Under the pieces are notes generated by a model that saw only the letters and a program-made list of their open reading frames with translations, was not told where the DNA came from and searched no databases. Shown in pieces: positions 1 through 9,011 of a stretch of DNA of 64,000 nt. This DNA comes from Stappia stellulata DSM 5886 (GTDB lineage Bacteria > Pseudomonadota > Alphaproteobacteria > Rhizobiales > Stappiaceae). The position numbers and the translations under genes were made by a program. Position 1 is the first letter of the stretch, and each line of letters begins with the position of its first letter. Location of the stretch: positions 248,001 through 312,000 of the forward strand of contig NZ_AUIM01000012.1 in NCBI RefSeq assembly GCF_000423705.1, in the 5' to 3' direction.

Positions 1-1239
1 CTCGGCTTCGAGCGCGGCTTCATCGTGGCGCTGAAGATGGCGGGCACGATCCCGCATTCCAAATCCGTCACCTATTCGCTGTCGGTGCTGCCGACCTTCA
101 TCCTGATCGGCTTTCTGGCGTTTTACGCCGGCTTCACCCGTCAGCTCTTCGAGGCCTCCAAGCGCTGGCTCGGCTGGCTGCCGGGCGGCATGGCGGTGGG
201 CACGGTCTTTGCCACCGCCGGGTTCGCCGCCGTTTCCGGTGCCTCGGTCGCGACCGCTGCCGTCTTCGCCCGCGTCGCGATCCCCGAGATGCTGGCGGTC
301 GGCTATTCCAAGCGCCTGTCCTCGGCGGTCGTCGCCGCCGGCGGCACGCTGGCCTCGCTGATCCCGCCTTCGGCGATCCTCGTCATCTACGCCATTCTCG
401 TCGAACAGTCGGTGGCGAAACTCCTGATCGCCGGCTTCCTTCCGGGGATCTTCTCCGCCTTCGTCTATGTCGCGATCATCGTCGGCATGGCGATTTGGAA
501 GGGCGATGCGCCGCCGGTGCGCGGTTTCACCTGGGGCCAGCGCTTTGCCTCGGTGCCCGGCACGCTGCCGATCATCGCGGTGGTGGTGATCATTTTCGGC
601 TCGCTCTACTTCGGCTACGCGACGCCGACGGAGGCCGGTGCGCTCGGTGCCTTCGTCGTGCTCGTCTCCGCCTTCGTCAACGGCATGCGCGGCAAGCAGC
701 TCTGGCAGGCACTGCACGAGACGGCGAAGCTGACGGTGATGATCTTCACGCTGATCTGGGGCGTGCTGGTCTATGTCCGCTTCCTCGGCTTCGCGCAATT
801 GCCGGACGCCTTCCGCGACTTCATCGTCTCGCTGGAGTTCTCGCCCTGGCTGGTGCTGGTGCTGATCCTCTGCGCCTATGCGGTGCTCGGCATGTTCATG
901 GATGCCATCGGCATGCTGATCCTCACCCTGCCGGTCGTCTATCCGGCGGTGATGGCCCTCAACGGCGGCGACACGGTTTCGGCCGCCGACAGCACCTTCG
1001 GCCTGTCGGGCGAAATGTGCGCGATCTGGTTCGGCATTCTGGTGGTGAAAATGGCGGAGCTCTGTCTGATCACGCCACCCATCGGACTGAACTGCTTCGT
1101 GGTGGCCGGCGTGCGCGACGACATCCCCGTGCAGGAAGTCTTCCGAGGCTGCACGCCGTTCTTCATCGCCGACATCCTGACCATCGGCGGGCTGGTCGCC
1201 TTCCCGGCAATCGTCACCTTCCTGCCGTCGATCATGTGA
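1..1239 (+). CDS. dctM: TRAP transporter large permease (DctM family), 5' end cut by window
   Basis: The reading frame is open from base 1, so the start lies outside the window; 412 residues are visible and probably a few dozen are missing. It is the large membrane subunit of a tripartite ATP-independent periplasmic transporter, which couples import of an organic acid to an ion gradient with a periplasmic binding protein and a small DctQ subunit. The visible part has repeated hydrophobic segments and family motifs: GFAAVSGASVATAA near residues 73-86, LIPPSAILVIYAI near 118-130, the central FGYATPTEAGALGAF stretch near 202-216, and ITPPIGLNCFVV near 356-367. The binding protein and DctQ would be expected upstream. 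The substrate cannot be read from this fragment. A hairpin terminator follows the stop codon. Confidence 0.93.
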   Translation, partial: LGFERGFIVALKMAGTIPHSKSVTYSLSVLPTFILIGFLAFYAGFTRQLFEASKRWLGWLPGGMAVGTVFATAGFAAVSGASVATAAVFARVAIPEMLAVGYSKRLSSAVVAAGGTLASLIPPSAILVIYAILVEQSVAKLLIAGFLPGIFSAFVYVAIIVGMAIWKGDAPPVRGFTWGQRFASVPGTLPIIAVVVIIFGSLYFGYATPTEAGALGAFVVLVSAFVNGMRGKQLWQALHETAKLTVMIFTLIWGVLVYVRFLGFAQLPDAFRDFIVSLEFSPWLVLVLILCAYAVLGMFMDAIGMLILTLPVVYPAVMALNGGDTVSAADSTFGLSGEMCAIWFGILVVKMAELCLITPPIGLNCFVVAGVRDDIPVQEVFRGCTPFFIADILTIGGLVAFPAIVTFLPSIM

Positions 1240-1287
1240 GGTTGGGGCCGGTCCGTCGGGCCGGCTACCCTCTCGGGAACCTGAAAC

Positions 1288-1324
1288 GGGCGCCCGTCGC
1301 ATCATGCGGCGGGCGCGCGTTTTG
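1288..1324 (+). terminator. Rho-independent terminator after dctM
   Basis: An 11-bp GC-rich stem (left arm 1291-1301, loop 1302-1304, right arm 1305-1315, one G-T wobble) is followed within a few bases by TTTT at 1320-1323. It lies about 50 bp after the dctM stop and closes the TRAP transporter transcript. Confidence 0.6.
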
Positions 1325-1393
1325 GTATCGGTACGTGTTTCGGTTCTCTCGGCGATCCAGGGTCATGCCCTAGACCGAGCGAGTGCCTCAGGC

Positions 1394-1426
1394 CGTCATC
1401 CCGGCCTTGAGCCGGGACCCAATCCA
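1394..1426 (+). repeat. REP-like extragenic palindrome, copy 1
   Basis: Contains CCCGGC (1400-1405), a 5-base loop and GCCGGG (1411-1416), inside the CGTCATCCCGGCCTTGAGCC type of context that I know as a widespread intergenic palindrome in alphaproteobacterial genomes. It is non-coding and lies between two convergent genes. Confidence 0.5.
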
Positions 1427-1510
1427 CGTTTCCTGTTGCCGAGCGCCTGCGATGAAGGCGGTGCGGTTGCCTCGGTCGCCGCGCGCTTCTGCTCCGGCTG
1501 AGGGCGCCAA

Positions 1511-1550
1511 TGGACCCCGGATCTGCGCTTGCGCTCCGTCCGGGGTGACG
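1511..1550 (-). repeat. REP-like extragenic palindrome, inverted copy 2
   Basis: Reads TGGACCCCGGATC... to ...TCCGGGGTGACG, i.e. the same TCACCCCGG / CCGGGGTCCA ends as copy 1 but in opposite orientation. The stem is CCCCGGA (1515-1521) with TCCGGGG (1539-1545). Together the two copies form a head-to-head pair that fills most of the 370-bp gap between dctM and xseA; I see no gene in that gap. Confidence 0.5.
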
Positions 1551-1611
1551 CGGAGTGTGAGGGGAAGAGGAGTGTCTCGACCGAAGTCCGATCCAGCCCG
1601 GCTACGCATCC

Positions 1612-3105
1612 CTAAAACAGCGAGCCCTGATCCTTCGGCGCGGCGGTGGCTTTCGGCTTGGTCTTGCGCGGCTTTTTGACCGCTGGCGCGGCGGCCCCCT
1701 CGGAGACGGCCATCGCGTCGAGCCGGGTGTCGTCGCCGAATTCGATGGAGAGCCGGCCGCCGGGCTGGATCTGGCCGGCGGAGCGCACCGGTGTGCCGGT
1801 CTCGTCGCGCACCAGCGCATAGCCGCGCGCCAGAACATTTCGATACGACAGGCTGTCGAGCAGCTTGGCCGAGGCGGTGAGCCGGGCGCGCTCTGTGGCG
1901 AGACGCTGGCGATGGGCGCGCGCCATGCGGCCCTCGAGGCCGACGAGCCGCTCGCGGGCAAGCGACACCGCCCGCGACAGCGTGTGCGGCGACAGCCGTG
2001 CCGTTGCCGTGGCGAGACGCGACCGCCGGTCGCGCAGGCTGGACTTTAGCGCCGGCGCCAGGCGTTCGCTGTAGGTGTCGAGCCTTTGGCGCGGCAGCGC
2101 CAGCAGGTCGCGCGGCGAGGGCAGGGCGGCGGCTGCCGCGCGCAGCTCGGTCCGCCGCGCCGACACCAGCCGCAACAGACCGGAAATCTGCCGCCGCGCG
2201 AGATCGTCGAGCGTGGCGATCAGCTCGCCGCGCACCGGCACGGCGAATTCGGCCGCCCCCGTCGGCGTCGGGGCGCGCAGGTCGGAGGCGTGGTCGATCA
2301 GCGTCCAGTCGGTCTCGTGGCCGACCGCCGAAATCAGTGGAATGTCGGAGGCGGCGGCCGCACGCACCACGATTTCGTCGTTGAAGCCCCACAGATCCTC
2401 AAGCGATCCGCCGCCGCGCGCCACGATGATGAGGTCCGGACGTGGGATCGCTCCGCCTTTCTGCAGGCTGTTGAAACCGGCGATGCCGTTGGCGACCTCC
2501 TTTGCGCTGGTCTCGCCCTGTACCCGCACGGGCCAGACAATGACAGTGAGCGGATAGCGGTCGGAGATGCGGTGCAGGATGTCACGGATCACCGCGCCGC
2601 TGGGCGAGGTGACAACGCCGATCACGCGCGGCAGAAAGGGAAGGGCGCGTTTGCGCTCGGCATCGAAAAGCCCTTCGGCAGCGAGCTTCTTGCGCCGTTC
2701 CTCCAGAAGCGCCATCAGCGCGCCGACGCCGGCTGGTTCCAGCGTGTCGATCACCATCTGGTACTTCGACTGACCCGGAAAGGTGGTGACCTTGCCGGTG
2801 GCAATGACCTCCAGCCCCTGCTCGGGCTGGATCTTCAGCCGTCCGGCCTGTCCGCGCCAGATGACGCCGGACAGCACAGCGCGCTCGTCCTTGAGGTCGA
2901 GATAGAGATGGCCCGACGCCGGCCGCGAGACCCGCCCCAGCTCGCCGCGCACGCGCACATGGCCGAAGGTGTCTTCCATCGTGCGCTTGATCACGCCGGA
3001 AATCTCTGACACCGAGTATTCGGCGATGTTGCTGCTGTCGGCCAAGGGGTGTCCTGCGTGCGAATGTGAGACCGCGAGGGGAGCGCACCCGCCGCCTGTC
3101 GTCAA
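1612..3105 (-). CDS. xseA: Exodeoxyribonuclease VII large subunit
   Basis: Cytoplasmic nuclease subunit that, with the small subunit XseB, degrades single-stranded DNA to acid-soluble oligonucleotides in repair and recombination. The 497-residue product has an N-terminal OB-fold (about 27-120: [41 protein letters not shown]) and the catalytic domain with [14 protein letters not shown] (near 163), the [14 protein letters not shown] motif (near 228) and [20 protein letters not shown] (near 261-280). The last ~50 residues end in a Lys/Pro/Ala-rich tail. The annotated ATG adds about 20 residues before the conserved region; an in-frame TTG that begins at LADSSN is a plausible alternative. xseB is not adjacent. 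It is divergent from rsmE with about 75 bp between them. Confidence 0.96.
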   Translation of the reverse strand: MTTGGGCAPLAVSHSHAGHPLADSSNIAEYSVSEISGVIKRTMEDTFGHVRVRGELGRVSRPASGHLYLDLKDERAVLSGVIWRGQAGRLKIQPEQGLEVIATGKVTTFPGQSKYQMVIDTLEPAGVGALMALLEERRKKLAAEGLFDAERKRALPFLPRVIGVVTSPSGAVIRDILHRISDRYPLTVIVWPVRVQGETSAKEVANGIAGFNSLQKGGAIPRPDLIIVARGGGSLEDLWGFNDEIVVRAAAASDIPLISAVGHETDWTLIDHASDLRAPTPTGAAEFAVPVRGELIATLDDLARRQISGLLRLVSARRTELRAAAAALPSPRDLLALPRQRLDTYSERLAPALKSSLRDRRSRLATATARLSPHTLSRAVSLARERLVGLEGRMARAHRQRLATERARLTASAKLLDSLSYRNVLARGYALVRDETGTPVRSAGQIQPGGRLSIEFGDDTRLDAMAVSEGAAAPAVKKPRKTKPKATAAPKDQGSLF

Positions 3106-3181
3106 GGGGTGCGTGGGTGCTATCGACAGGCAATGGCCAGAGCTGTGGCGTGTCCGCCGCGCGTGCTTGTGAGGATTTTTG

Positions 3182-3931
3182 ATGCCGCGTTACGAGTTTC
3201 GCATGCAACGCCTTTACGTGAGCGAGGACCTGGGCGAGGGCCGCGCCGTGGAGGTCGACCGGGCCCAGGCCAATTATCTCATTAATGTGCTCCGCCTGAA
3301 GGACGGCGCCGAGGTGCTGTTGTTCAACGGGCGCGACGGCGAATGGCGGGCCGAGGTCGCGGTGACCGGTCGCAAGCAGGCCAGCTTGCACTGCACGGCG
3401 CAGACACGTGCGCAGGCACCGGCGCCCGATCTCCATTATCTTTTTGCGCCGCTGAAACACGCGCGGCTCGACTACATGGTGCAAAAGGCGGTGGAAATGG
3501 GCGCGGGCGCCCTGCGCCCCGTGCTGACGCAACACACCCAGGCAAACCGCGTCAATCTGGAGCGCATGCAGGCCAACGCCATCGAGGCCTGCGAGCAATG
3601 CGGCGTGCTCAGCGTGCCGGAGATCCGCGAGCCGGTCGCCCTGGAGGCGCTGGTGCGCGGTTTCGCCGAGAGCGATCCGGGGCGGCGGATGATCTTTTGC
3701 GACGAGGGCGAGGCGACGCAGAACCCGCTTGCCGCGCTTGAGCGGCTGGAGCGCGGCCCGCTCGCGGTGCTGATCGGCCCGGAGGGTGGCTTTTCCGAAG
3801 ACGAACGCGCGCTCCTGCGGGCGCACGACTTTGTGACCGCGATCCCGCTCGGGCCGCGCGTGCTGCGCGCCGACACCGCGGCCGTTGCGGCGATGGCGGT
3901 TGTGCAGGCCGTTTGCGGCGACTGGAAATAG
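3182..3931 (+). CDS. rsmE: 16S rRNA (uracil1498-N3)-methyltransferase
   Basis: SPOUT-class SAM-dependent enzyme that methylates N3 of U1498 in 16S rRNA of the 30S subunit. 249 residues, the usual family length. It starts with an N-terminal PUA-like domain (RLYVSEDL ... [11 protein letters not shown]) and carries the C-terminal trefoil-knot SAM site: [12 protein letters not shown] near 195-206 and [16 protein letters not shown] near 220-235. [20 protein letters not shown] near 100-119 is also typical. Two ATGs could be used only if the frame is extended by a TTG; I chose the ATG at 3182, preceded by GAGGA. It is followed 100 bp later by gshA on the same strand. Confidence 0.95.
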   Translation: MPRYEFRMQRLYVSEDLGEGRAVEVDRAQANYLINVLRLKDGAEVLLFNGRDGEWRAEVAVTGRKQASLHCTAQTRAQAPAPDLHYLFAPLKHARLDYMVQKAVEMGAGALRPVLTQHTQANRVNLERMQANAIEACEQCGVLSVPEIREPVALEALVRGFAESDPGRRMIFCDEGEATQNPLAALERLERGPLAVLIGPEGGFSEDERALLRAHDFVTAIPLGPRVLRADTAAVAAMAVVQAVCGDWK

Positions 3932-4031
3932 CAGGGCGCGCGGTGCCGGGCGTGCCTGCGCGAAAAACCCATTTGTTTTGACAGGGGCGGCTGAGTATGG
4001 TGCGCGCCGACCATTCGAAGGATTACCGTGC

Positions 4032-5405
4032 ATGGCCCGCGACACCATCGATGCCACTCCGATCACGGGGCTGGCGGAACTCGCTGCGACACTTGAGGCC
4101 GGATGCAAGCCGGTCGACGCGTTCCGCATCGGCACCGAACACGAGAAGTTCGGCTTCAATCTCGCCGACCTGTCGCCGATTCCCTATGCGGGACCGCGCG
4201 GCATCGAGGCCGTGCTCTCAGGCATGGAAAAGCTGCTTGGCTGGGAGCGGATCGAGGACAACGGGCTGATCATCGGTCTGGCCGATCCCGTCGGCGGCGG
4301 CGCGATCTCCATCGAGCCGGGCGGGCAGTTCGAACTCTCCGGCGCACCGCTTGAAAATCTGCATCAGACCTGCCGAGAGACCAACTGCCACCTGTCGCAG
4401 GTGCGCGAAGTGGCCGAGCCTCTGGGCATCGGCTTTCTGGGTCTCGGCATGACGCCGACCTGGCGGCGGGAGGACATTCCCGCCATGCCCAAGTCGCGCT
4501 ACCAGATCATGACGCGCTACATGCCCAAGGTCGGCTCGCTCGGCCTCGACATGATGTACCGGACCTCGACGATCCAGGTGAATCTCGACTTTTCCAGCGA
4601 AGCCGACATGCGCAAGAAGATGCAGGTCGGTCTGGCGCTGCAGCCGGTGGCGACCGCGATCTTCGCCAATTCGCCCTTTACCGACGGCAAGCCGAACGGA
4701 TTCCGCTCCTTCCGTGCGGAAATCTGGAAGGACACGGACAACGACCGCTCCGGCGGCCTGCCGATTGCCTTCGACGACGGCTTCGGCTTCGAGAGCTATG
4801 TCGAGTGGGCAATCGATGTGCCGATGTATTTCGTCAAGCGCGGCTCGACCTACCACGATGTCACCGGCACGACCTTCCGCGCCTTCATGAACGGCGCGCT
4901 CAAGGGCGTCATTCCTGACCCGTTGCCGACCATCGGCGACTGGAACAACCATCTCTCGACGCTCTTCCCGGATGTGCGGCTGAAGAAATACCTCGAGATG
5001 CGCGGCGCCGACGGCGGGCCGTGGCGGCGCATCTGTGCGCTGCCCGCGCTCTGGGTGGGCCTGATGTACGATGACGGCGTGCTCGACCAGGCCCATGAGA
5101 TGATCCGCGACTGGAGCGCGGAGGAGCGTCTGGCGCTTCGCAACGACGTGCCCGCGGGCGGGCTGGAAACGCCTTTCCGCAAGGGCCGGGTGCTCGACCT
5201 CGCCAAGGAGATGCTGGCGCTGTCGCGCGAGGGGCTGAAACGCCGCGCGCAGATGAACGACGGCGGCCAGGACGAACGCGTCCATCTGGCGGCGGTGGAG
5301 GAGACCCTGGCGAGCGGCCTGTCACCGGCCGACGTCATGCTGCGCCGCTATGAAGGCGAATGGGGCGGCGATCTCGCCCATGCCTTCAAGGACTACGCCT
5401 ACTGA
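4032..5405 (+). CDS. gshA: Glutamate-cysteine ligase, plant/alphaproteobacterial type
   Basis: Cytoplasmic ATP-dependent enzyme that joins glutamate and cysteine to gamma-glutamylcysteine, the first and rate-limiting step of glutathione synthesis. 457 residues, the normal length of the GCS2-class enzyme shared by alphaproteobacteria and plant plastids. The glutamate/ATP site is visible as FRIGTEHEKFGF (about 30-41), the ISIEPGGQFELSGAPL stretch (about 93-108), GLGMTPTW and MTRYMPKVG, and RTSTIQVNLDF. The in-frame region upstream of 4032 overlaps rsmE and is not conserved-looking, so I place the start at ATG 4032 (MARDTIDATP). Confidence 0.96.
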   Translation: MARDTIDATPITGLAELAATLEAGCKPVDAFRIGTEHEKFGFNLADLSPIPYAGPRGIEAVLSGMEKLLGWERIEDNGLIIGLADPVGGGAISIEPGGQFELSGAPLENLHQTCRETNCHLSQVREVAEPLGIGFLGLGMTPTWRREDIPAMPKSRYQIMTRYMPKVGSLGLDMMYRTSTIQVNLDFSSEADMRKKMQVGLALQPVATAIFANSPFTDGKPNGFRSFRAEIWKDTDNDRSGGLPIAFDDGFGFESYVEWAIDVPMYFVKRGSTYHDVTGTTFRAFMNGALKGVIPDPLPTIGDWNNHLSTLFPDVRLKKYLEMRGADGGPWRRICALPALWVGLMYDDGVLDQAHEMIRDWSAEERLALRNDVPAGGLETPFRKGRVLDLAKEMLALSREGLKRRAQMNDGGQDERVHLAAVEETLASGLSPADVMLRRYEGEWGGDLAHAFKDYAY

Positions 5406-5490
5406 GGCCTGTCCTGCCGCCCGCCGGCATGAATTGACCGCCGGACACCGAAGCTTGATGATGGCGCGACCCGAACCGGAAGGCCGCGCC

Positions 5491-6246
5491 ATGACAGACA
5501 GCTTCAATCCCTTCGCCGCCTTCGACCCCGCCGCCTTGTCCCGGGACATGCAAAGCCGCTTCGGCTGGGGCGATGCGGATACCCTGCGCGCCGCCGAGGC
5601 GCTGATGCCGGCAGCCCTTGCCGGCATGCGCCATTTCGGCTCCTCCCCGTCCGGCTTCGAGGCGTTGATGGCGCTGCTTCCCGGACCCGGTCGGGCGAGT
5701 GGACTGCCGCGACCCGACAGTCTCGTCGGCGAGCCGCTGGCGCTCTTCTTCGGCCCGGCCGAGACGCAGGCGGCGCTGGCCGATTTCGTCGCCGAACAGA
5801 CCGGCCTCGACCGGCCCGGCGTGGAAACCCTGATGCCTGTGGTGGCGACGCTGGCGCTTGGCCAGGTGGCCCGGCGCTTTACGGCCGGTCCGGCTCGCGA
5901 TCTGCTCGACGCCTTTCTCGCCGGCTATGCGCGAGGCCGCCCCAAGCCTGTCCCCAATCCGATGCGCATGATGGAGCCCTATACGGAGGCCATGCGCTCC
6001 TTCTGGGACGGCTACATGGGGGTGTTCGACAGCGCCGCCGAACGCGGCGGGTCGCCTCCCGCACAGGAAGAGGTGGCCGAGGCGCCGCCCGAGGCGACAC
6101 CGGAAGCGCCCGAGAGCGAGGCGCGGGCGGGCGACGGAGCTGCCCTGGTCGACAACTGGTTGGCGATTGGTCGCGACCTGCAGGAAACGCAGATCCGCAA
6201 CTTCGAGAGTTTTTTCGAAGGCGGCGGTCGCAAACCCGGTGGCTAG
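5491..6246 (+). CDS. DUF937-like hypothetical protein
   Basis: 251 residues, function unknown. The N-terminal half (DMQSRFGWGDADTLRAAEAL followed by MPAALAGMRHF, about 13-45) has the pattern of DUF937 proteins, which carry a helical repeat of the type FGL-x-A-x-x-A-x-EALMPAFxEGL. A second helical stretch spans about 80-145; from about 185 the sequence is Pro/Glu/Ala-rich and low in complexity, and the end (DNWLAIGRDLQETQIRNFES) looks helical. No signal peptide or clear TM segment. The start at 5491 follows an AGGCCGCG stretch; an upstream in-frame ATG would overlap gshA. It lies 85 bp after gshA and may be co-transcribed. Confidence 0.75.
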   Translation: MTDSFNPFAAFDPAALSRDMQSRFGWGDADTLRAAEALMPAALAGMRHFGSSPSGFEALMALLPGPGRASGLPRPDSLVGEPLALFFGPAETQAALADFVAEQTGLDRPGVETLMPVVATLALGQVARRFTAGPARDLLDAFLAGYARGRPKPVPNPMRMMEPYTEAMRSFWDGYMGVFDSAAERGGSPPAQEEVAEAPPEATPEAPESEARAGDGAALVDNWLAIGRDLQETQIRNFESFFEGGGRKPGG

Positions 6247-6261
6247 GGGTGGTCTTCGCAA

Positions 6262-6289
6262 AAAAAAGCCCGCCTCCAACGAGGCGGGC
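6262..6289 (-). terminator. Rho-independent terminator for the DUF1127 gene
   Basis: Perfect 9-bp stem GCCCGCCTC (6268-6276) / GAGGCGGGC (6281-6289), loop CAAC. On the minus strand it is followed by a run of eight Ts, so it ends transcription coming from 6397-6705; on the plus strand no T-run follows. Confidence 0.75.
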
Positions 6290-6396
6290 AGGTGTGTCGG
6301 CGAGGGGCCGACAGGGCCTCGGAACACGATGACGGGAAGGGATCGGGCCGTCACCGTGCGATGAGGAAACGGTTCCGGGCGCGCCGGACTGCCTCG

Positions 6397-6705
6397 CTAG
6401 CGGCGACGCACGCGCCGGGCGACGGGACGCGCCGTGTTGCGCAAAAGTGCCAGTTGCACGCTCGGGTCGCGGGCGTCGCGGTGCGACAGCGCGATCGCGA
6501 TGTCGCTGCGGGTGACGCCGATGTCGGCGAGGATGTGCTCATCCAGCTCCAGCAGACCGGTGACGATCCGGCGGTTTTTCCGCCGCCGCCAAGCTGCCTG
6601 AACAAGCGCGCCCAATGCACCGGAGAACGCCGTCAGAAACGAGCGCGTGGCAAGGGAAGTCGGCCGTGCGGGCGGGGAGCTGCAGGGGTCGAGGGCATGT
6701 GACAT
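6397..6705 (-). CDS. DUF1127 domain protein
   Basis: 102 residues, small basic protein. The DUF1127 core is at about 38-75 (W-RRRKNRRIVTGLLELDEH, then ILADIGVTRSDI), which matches the family pattern RRxxxELxxLDDHxLxDIGLxRxDI. Members of this alphaproteobacterial family have been tied to RNA-related regulation, phosphate/carbon metabolism and stress adaptation, but no single biochemical activity holds for all. The ATG at 6705 is preceded on its strand by AGGAGA at a good distance, which decides for this start over the longer frame to 6810. A strong terminator lies 110 bp downstream. Confidence 0.85.
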   Translation of the reverse strand: MSHALDPCSSPPARPTSLATRSFLTAFSGALGALVQAAWRRRKNRRIVTGLLELDEHILADIGVTRSDIAIALSHRDARDPSVQLALLRNTARPVARRVRRR

Positions 6706-6918
6706 GACGTCTCTCCTTTCCGGCAACCGGGGGCGGATGCCTGGGTCTGGATGCGGCGGTCGGGGGGATGTGAAAAGAACTGAGGGGCCGCGTTCCCTTT
6801 GGTATGACAAAACCTATGCGGGGCCGATGTATTTCTCAAACGAATGTTTTGAATGGATACCGATCTTAATCTGTGATGTATTGGACGGGCACCCGAGATT
6901 GCCGCACGGAAAGTCGCC

Positions 6919-7806
6919 ATGCCTCACGCCCTCGATATCGACCAGCTGCGCACCTTTCTCGCCATTGCCGAGCTTGGCAGTTTCACGAAGGCGGCGGAGG
7001 CCGTGAACAAGACCCAGTCGGCCGTCTCCATGCAGATGAAACGGCTGGAGGACAGGCTGGAGCGGGCGATCTTCGTCAAGGACGGACGCCAGTCGCGCCT
7101 GACGGAAGACGGGCACCGCCTGATCGAATATGCCCAGCGCATGATCCGTCTCAATGACGAGACGATGGCCTCCTTTGCGGCCTCGACCACCGTCGGCCGG
7201 GTGCGGCTGGGCTTGCCGGACGACTATGCCGACCGGCTGCTGCCGCAGGTGCTTGCGGCTTTCGCCCGCCTCAATCCGGCGATCGAGATCGCGGTGCAAT
7301 GCCAGGCGTCTTCGGTCACCGGCGAGATGATCGAACGCGGCGAGCTGGACATCGCCATCGTCACCTCCGGCGATTGCGTGCGCATGCCGGGCGAGGTGAT
7401 CCGCCGCGAGCCGCTGCACTGGGTCGCGCCGGCGCATCATTGCCTGCATTGCGAGGAGGTCGTGCGGCTGGCTCTCGGCCCGACCTCCTGTTCCTGGCGG
7501 GCGCAGGCGATCTCCCTGCTCGACCGCATCAACCGGCGCTACTGCATCGCCTACAGTTCCTCCAGTGCCGCCGCGCTCAGCGGCGCGGTGCAGGCGGGGC
7601 TGGCAATCGCCGTCCTGCCGGAAAGCGCGGTGCGTTCCGGCATGCGGATCCTGGGCGAAAGCGACGGGTTTCCGACGCTGCCGCCTTGTGACATCACGCT
7701 TATTCGTGCAGCGGCCGCCATCGACCCCGTGCATGACGCGCTCTGCGCGCATATCCAGGCGGCCATCGGCAACGTGTCGATGCAAATGGCGTCCGCGGCC
7801 GAATAG
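6919..7806 (+). CDS. LysR-family transcriptional regulator (LrhA/HexA-like)
   Basis: 295 residues. The N-terminal winged HTH spans about 5-65 (LDIDQLRTFLAIAELGSFTK, then AAEAVNKTQSAVSMQMKRLE) and the effector-binding domain runs from about 92 (VRLGLPDDYADRLLPQVLAAF) to the end. The sequence VRLGLPDDYA...LLP is characteristic of the LrhA/PecT/HexA subgroup. It converges with the EamA transporter gene (13 bp between the stops), so it does not share the usual divergent promoter with its likely target. Its regulon is unknown. Confidence 0.9.
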   Translation: MPHALDIDQLRTFLAIAELGSFTKAAEAVNKTQSAVSMQMKRLEDRLERAIFVKDGRQSRLTEDGHRLIEYAQRMIRLNDETMASFAASTTVGRVRLGLPDDYADRLLPQVLAAFARLNPAIEIAVQCQASSVTGEMIERGELDIAIVTSGDCVRMPGEVIRREPLHWVAPAHHCLHCEEVVRLALGPTSCSWRAQAISLLDRINRRYCIAYSSSSAAALSGAVQAGLAIAVLPESAVRSGMRILGESDGFPTLPPCDITLIRAAAAIDPVHDALCAHIQAAIGNVSMQMASAAE

Positions 7807-7818
7807 AGCGCGCCGGCT

Positions 7819-8769
7819 TCAGCCGCGGGCGCGCCCGCTTTTGAGCACAAGAATGTTGCCGGCGATAACCAAGCCCAGGCCAAGCAGGGCCGCGGCCCCC
7901 CAGACGAAGCCTTCCAGCACAGTTGAGACCATGAGGGCGACGACGGGAAACAGGACGGTGGCATAGCCGGCGCGCGCCGAGCCGATCCGCCCGATCAGGG
8001 TGAGATAGCAGGCGAAAGCGACGACCGAGGCGAAGATCGCAAGATAGACCAGGCTGCCGAGGTAGGGCAGGGCCATCGGCACCGCGAAAGACACGCCGCG
8101 AACGGCCGCGAAGAGGCCCAGAAACAGCGCGCCATAAGCCATCCCCCAGGCGCTTGCGGATACGACGGAAATGCCGGCCTTCTGGTTCGACGCCGACACC
8201 ATGCTGCCAAGCGAAAACGACAGCGTTCCGGCCAGGCACAGGCCGAGGCCCGCGAGAGCGCCCGCGTCGATGCCGGCGTCGTCCGCGCCACCGGTGCCGG
8301 CGATCTGGGGCCAGAACAGCAGCGCGACGCCGGCGACGCCCAGGAACCCGCCGACGAGCACGCGCCGGCTGATGCGCTGGCCGAACACCAGAAATCCGAG
8401 CAGCAGGTTGAACACCGAGGTCAGCGAAAACACCACGGCCAGCAAGCCCGACGGGACATGCTGGCCGCCGTAGTAGAACAGCGTGAAATTGGTGGAGAAG
8501 ATGAAAAGGCCAAGCCCGGCGAAACGCGGATGATAGCGCCACGAAAACCGAAGCGGCGCGCGACGCGCCATCGCCCAGCCCATCATGATCGCGGCTGCCA
8601 GCACGAAGCGCCAGAACACCGAGACTTCCGGTGCAACGCTGCCGAGCTGAAACTTCAGCGCATACCAGGACATCCCCCAGACCAGCACGGTGGTCGCATA
8701 GAGCGCGGCGTCGGCCGGCGAAAACGAGGGGTCGCCGCCGAGAGGGGCGGCGGGAGCGAGCGATGTCAT
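7819..8769 (-). CDS. EamA/DMT-superfamily transporter
   Basis: 316 residues with about ten predicted TM helices arranged as two EamA repeats (about 22-150 and 170-305). Drug/metabolite transporter family members mostly export amino acids, metabolites or drugs; the substrate here is not readable. Typical features are WGMSWYALKFQLGSVAPEVS at the first helix and SVVAFACYLTLIGRIGSARA in the second repeat. The first 20 residues (MTSLAPAAPLGG...) are a non-hydrophobic cytosolic tail. No neighbour suggests a pathway. Confidence 0.88.
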   Translation of the reverse strand: MTSLAPAAPLGGDPSFSPADAALYATTVLVWGMSWYALKFQLGSVAPEVSVFWRFVLAAAIMMGWAMARRAPLRFSWRYHPRFAGLGLFIFSTNFTLFYYGGQHVPSGLLAVVFSLTSVFNLLLGFLVFGQRISRRVLVGGFLGVAGVALLFWPQIAGTGGADDAGIDAGALAGLGLCLAGTLSFSLGSMVSASNQKAGISVVSASAWGMAYGALFLGLFAAVRGVSFAVPMALPYLGSLVYLAIFASVVAFACYLTLIGRIGSARAGYATVLFPVVALMVSTVLEGFVWGAAALLGLGLVIAGNILVLKSGRARG

Positions 8770-9011
8770 GGGCGTGGGCCTGTCGAAGGATTTTGGATCG
8801 GTGTCCGTGCGGAACGCAATGATGCCCGATTGCGGCGGCGTCCACCAATCAGGATATGTGGCGAGATTGATGAGCGGCGTTGATATCCGCGAGCCTCACG
8901 GGAGGCGAGCTTCATTTCACACTGTCGTGCCAGTCCGGTGGTTTGTCGGGATCCAGCGTCGCCTGCCAAACGGCGAATACGCTTGAGGGCATTTGCACCA
9001 CGCCCGCAGGT

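Noticed and set aside
2582-4159. A 525-residue minus-strand frame across rsmE and xseA
   Set aside because: Overlaps three genes with well-defined families and has reverse-strand composition.
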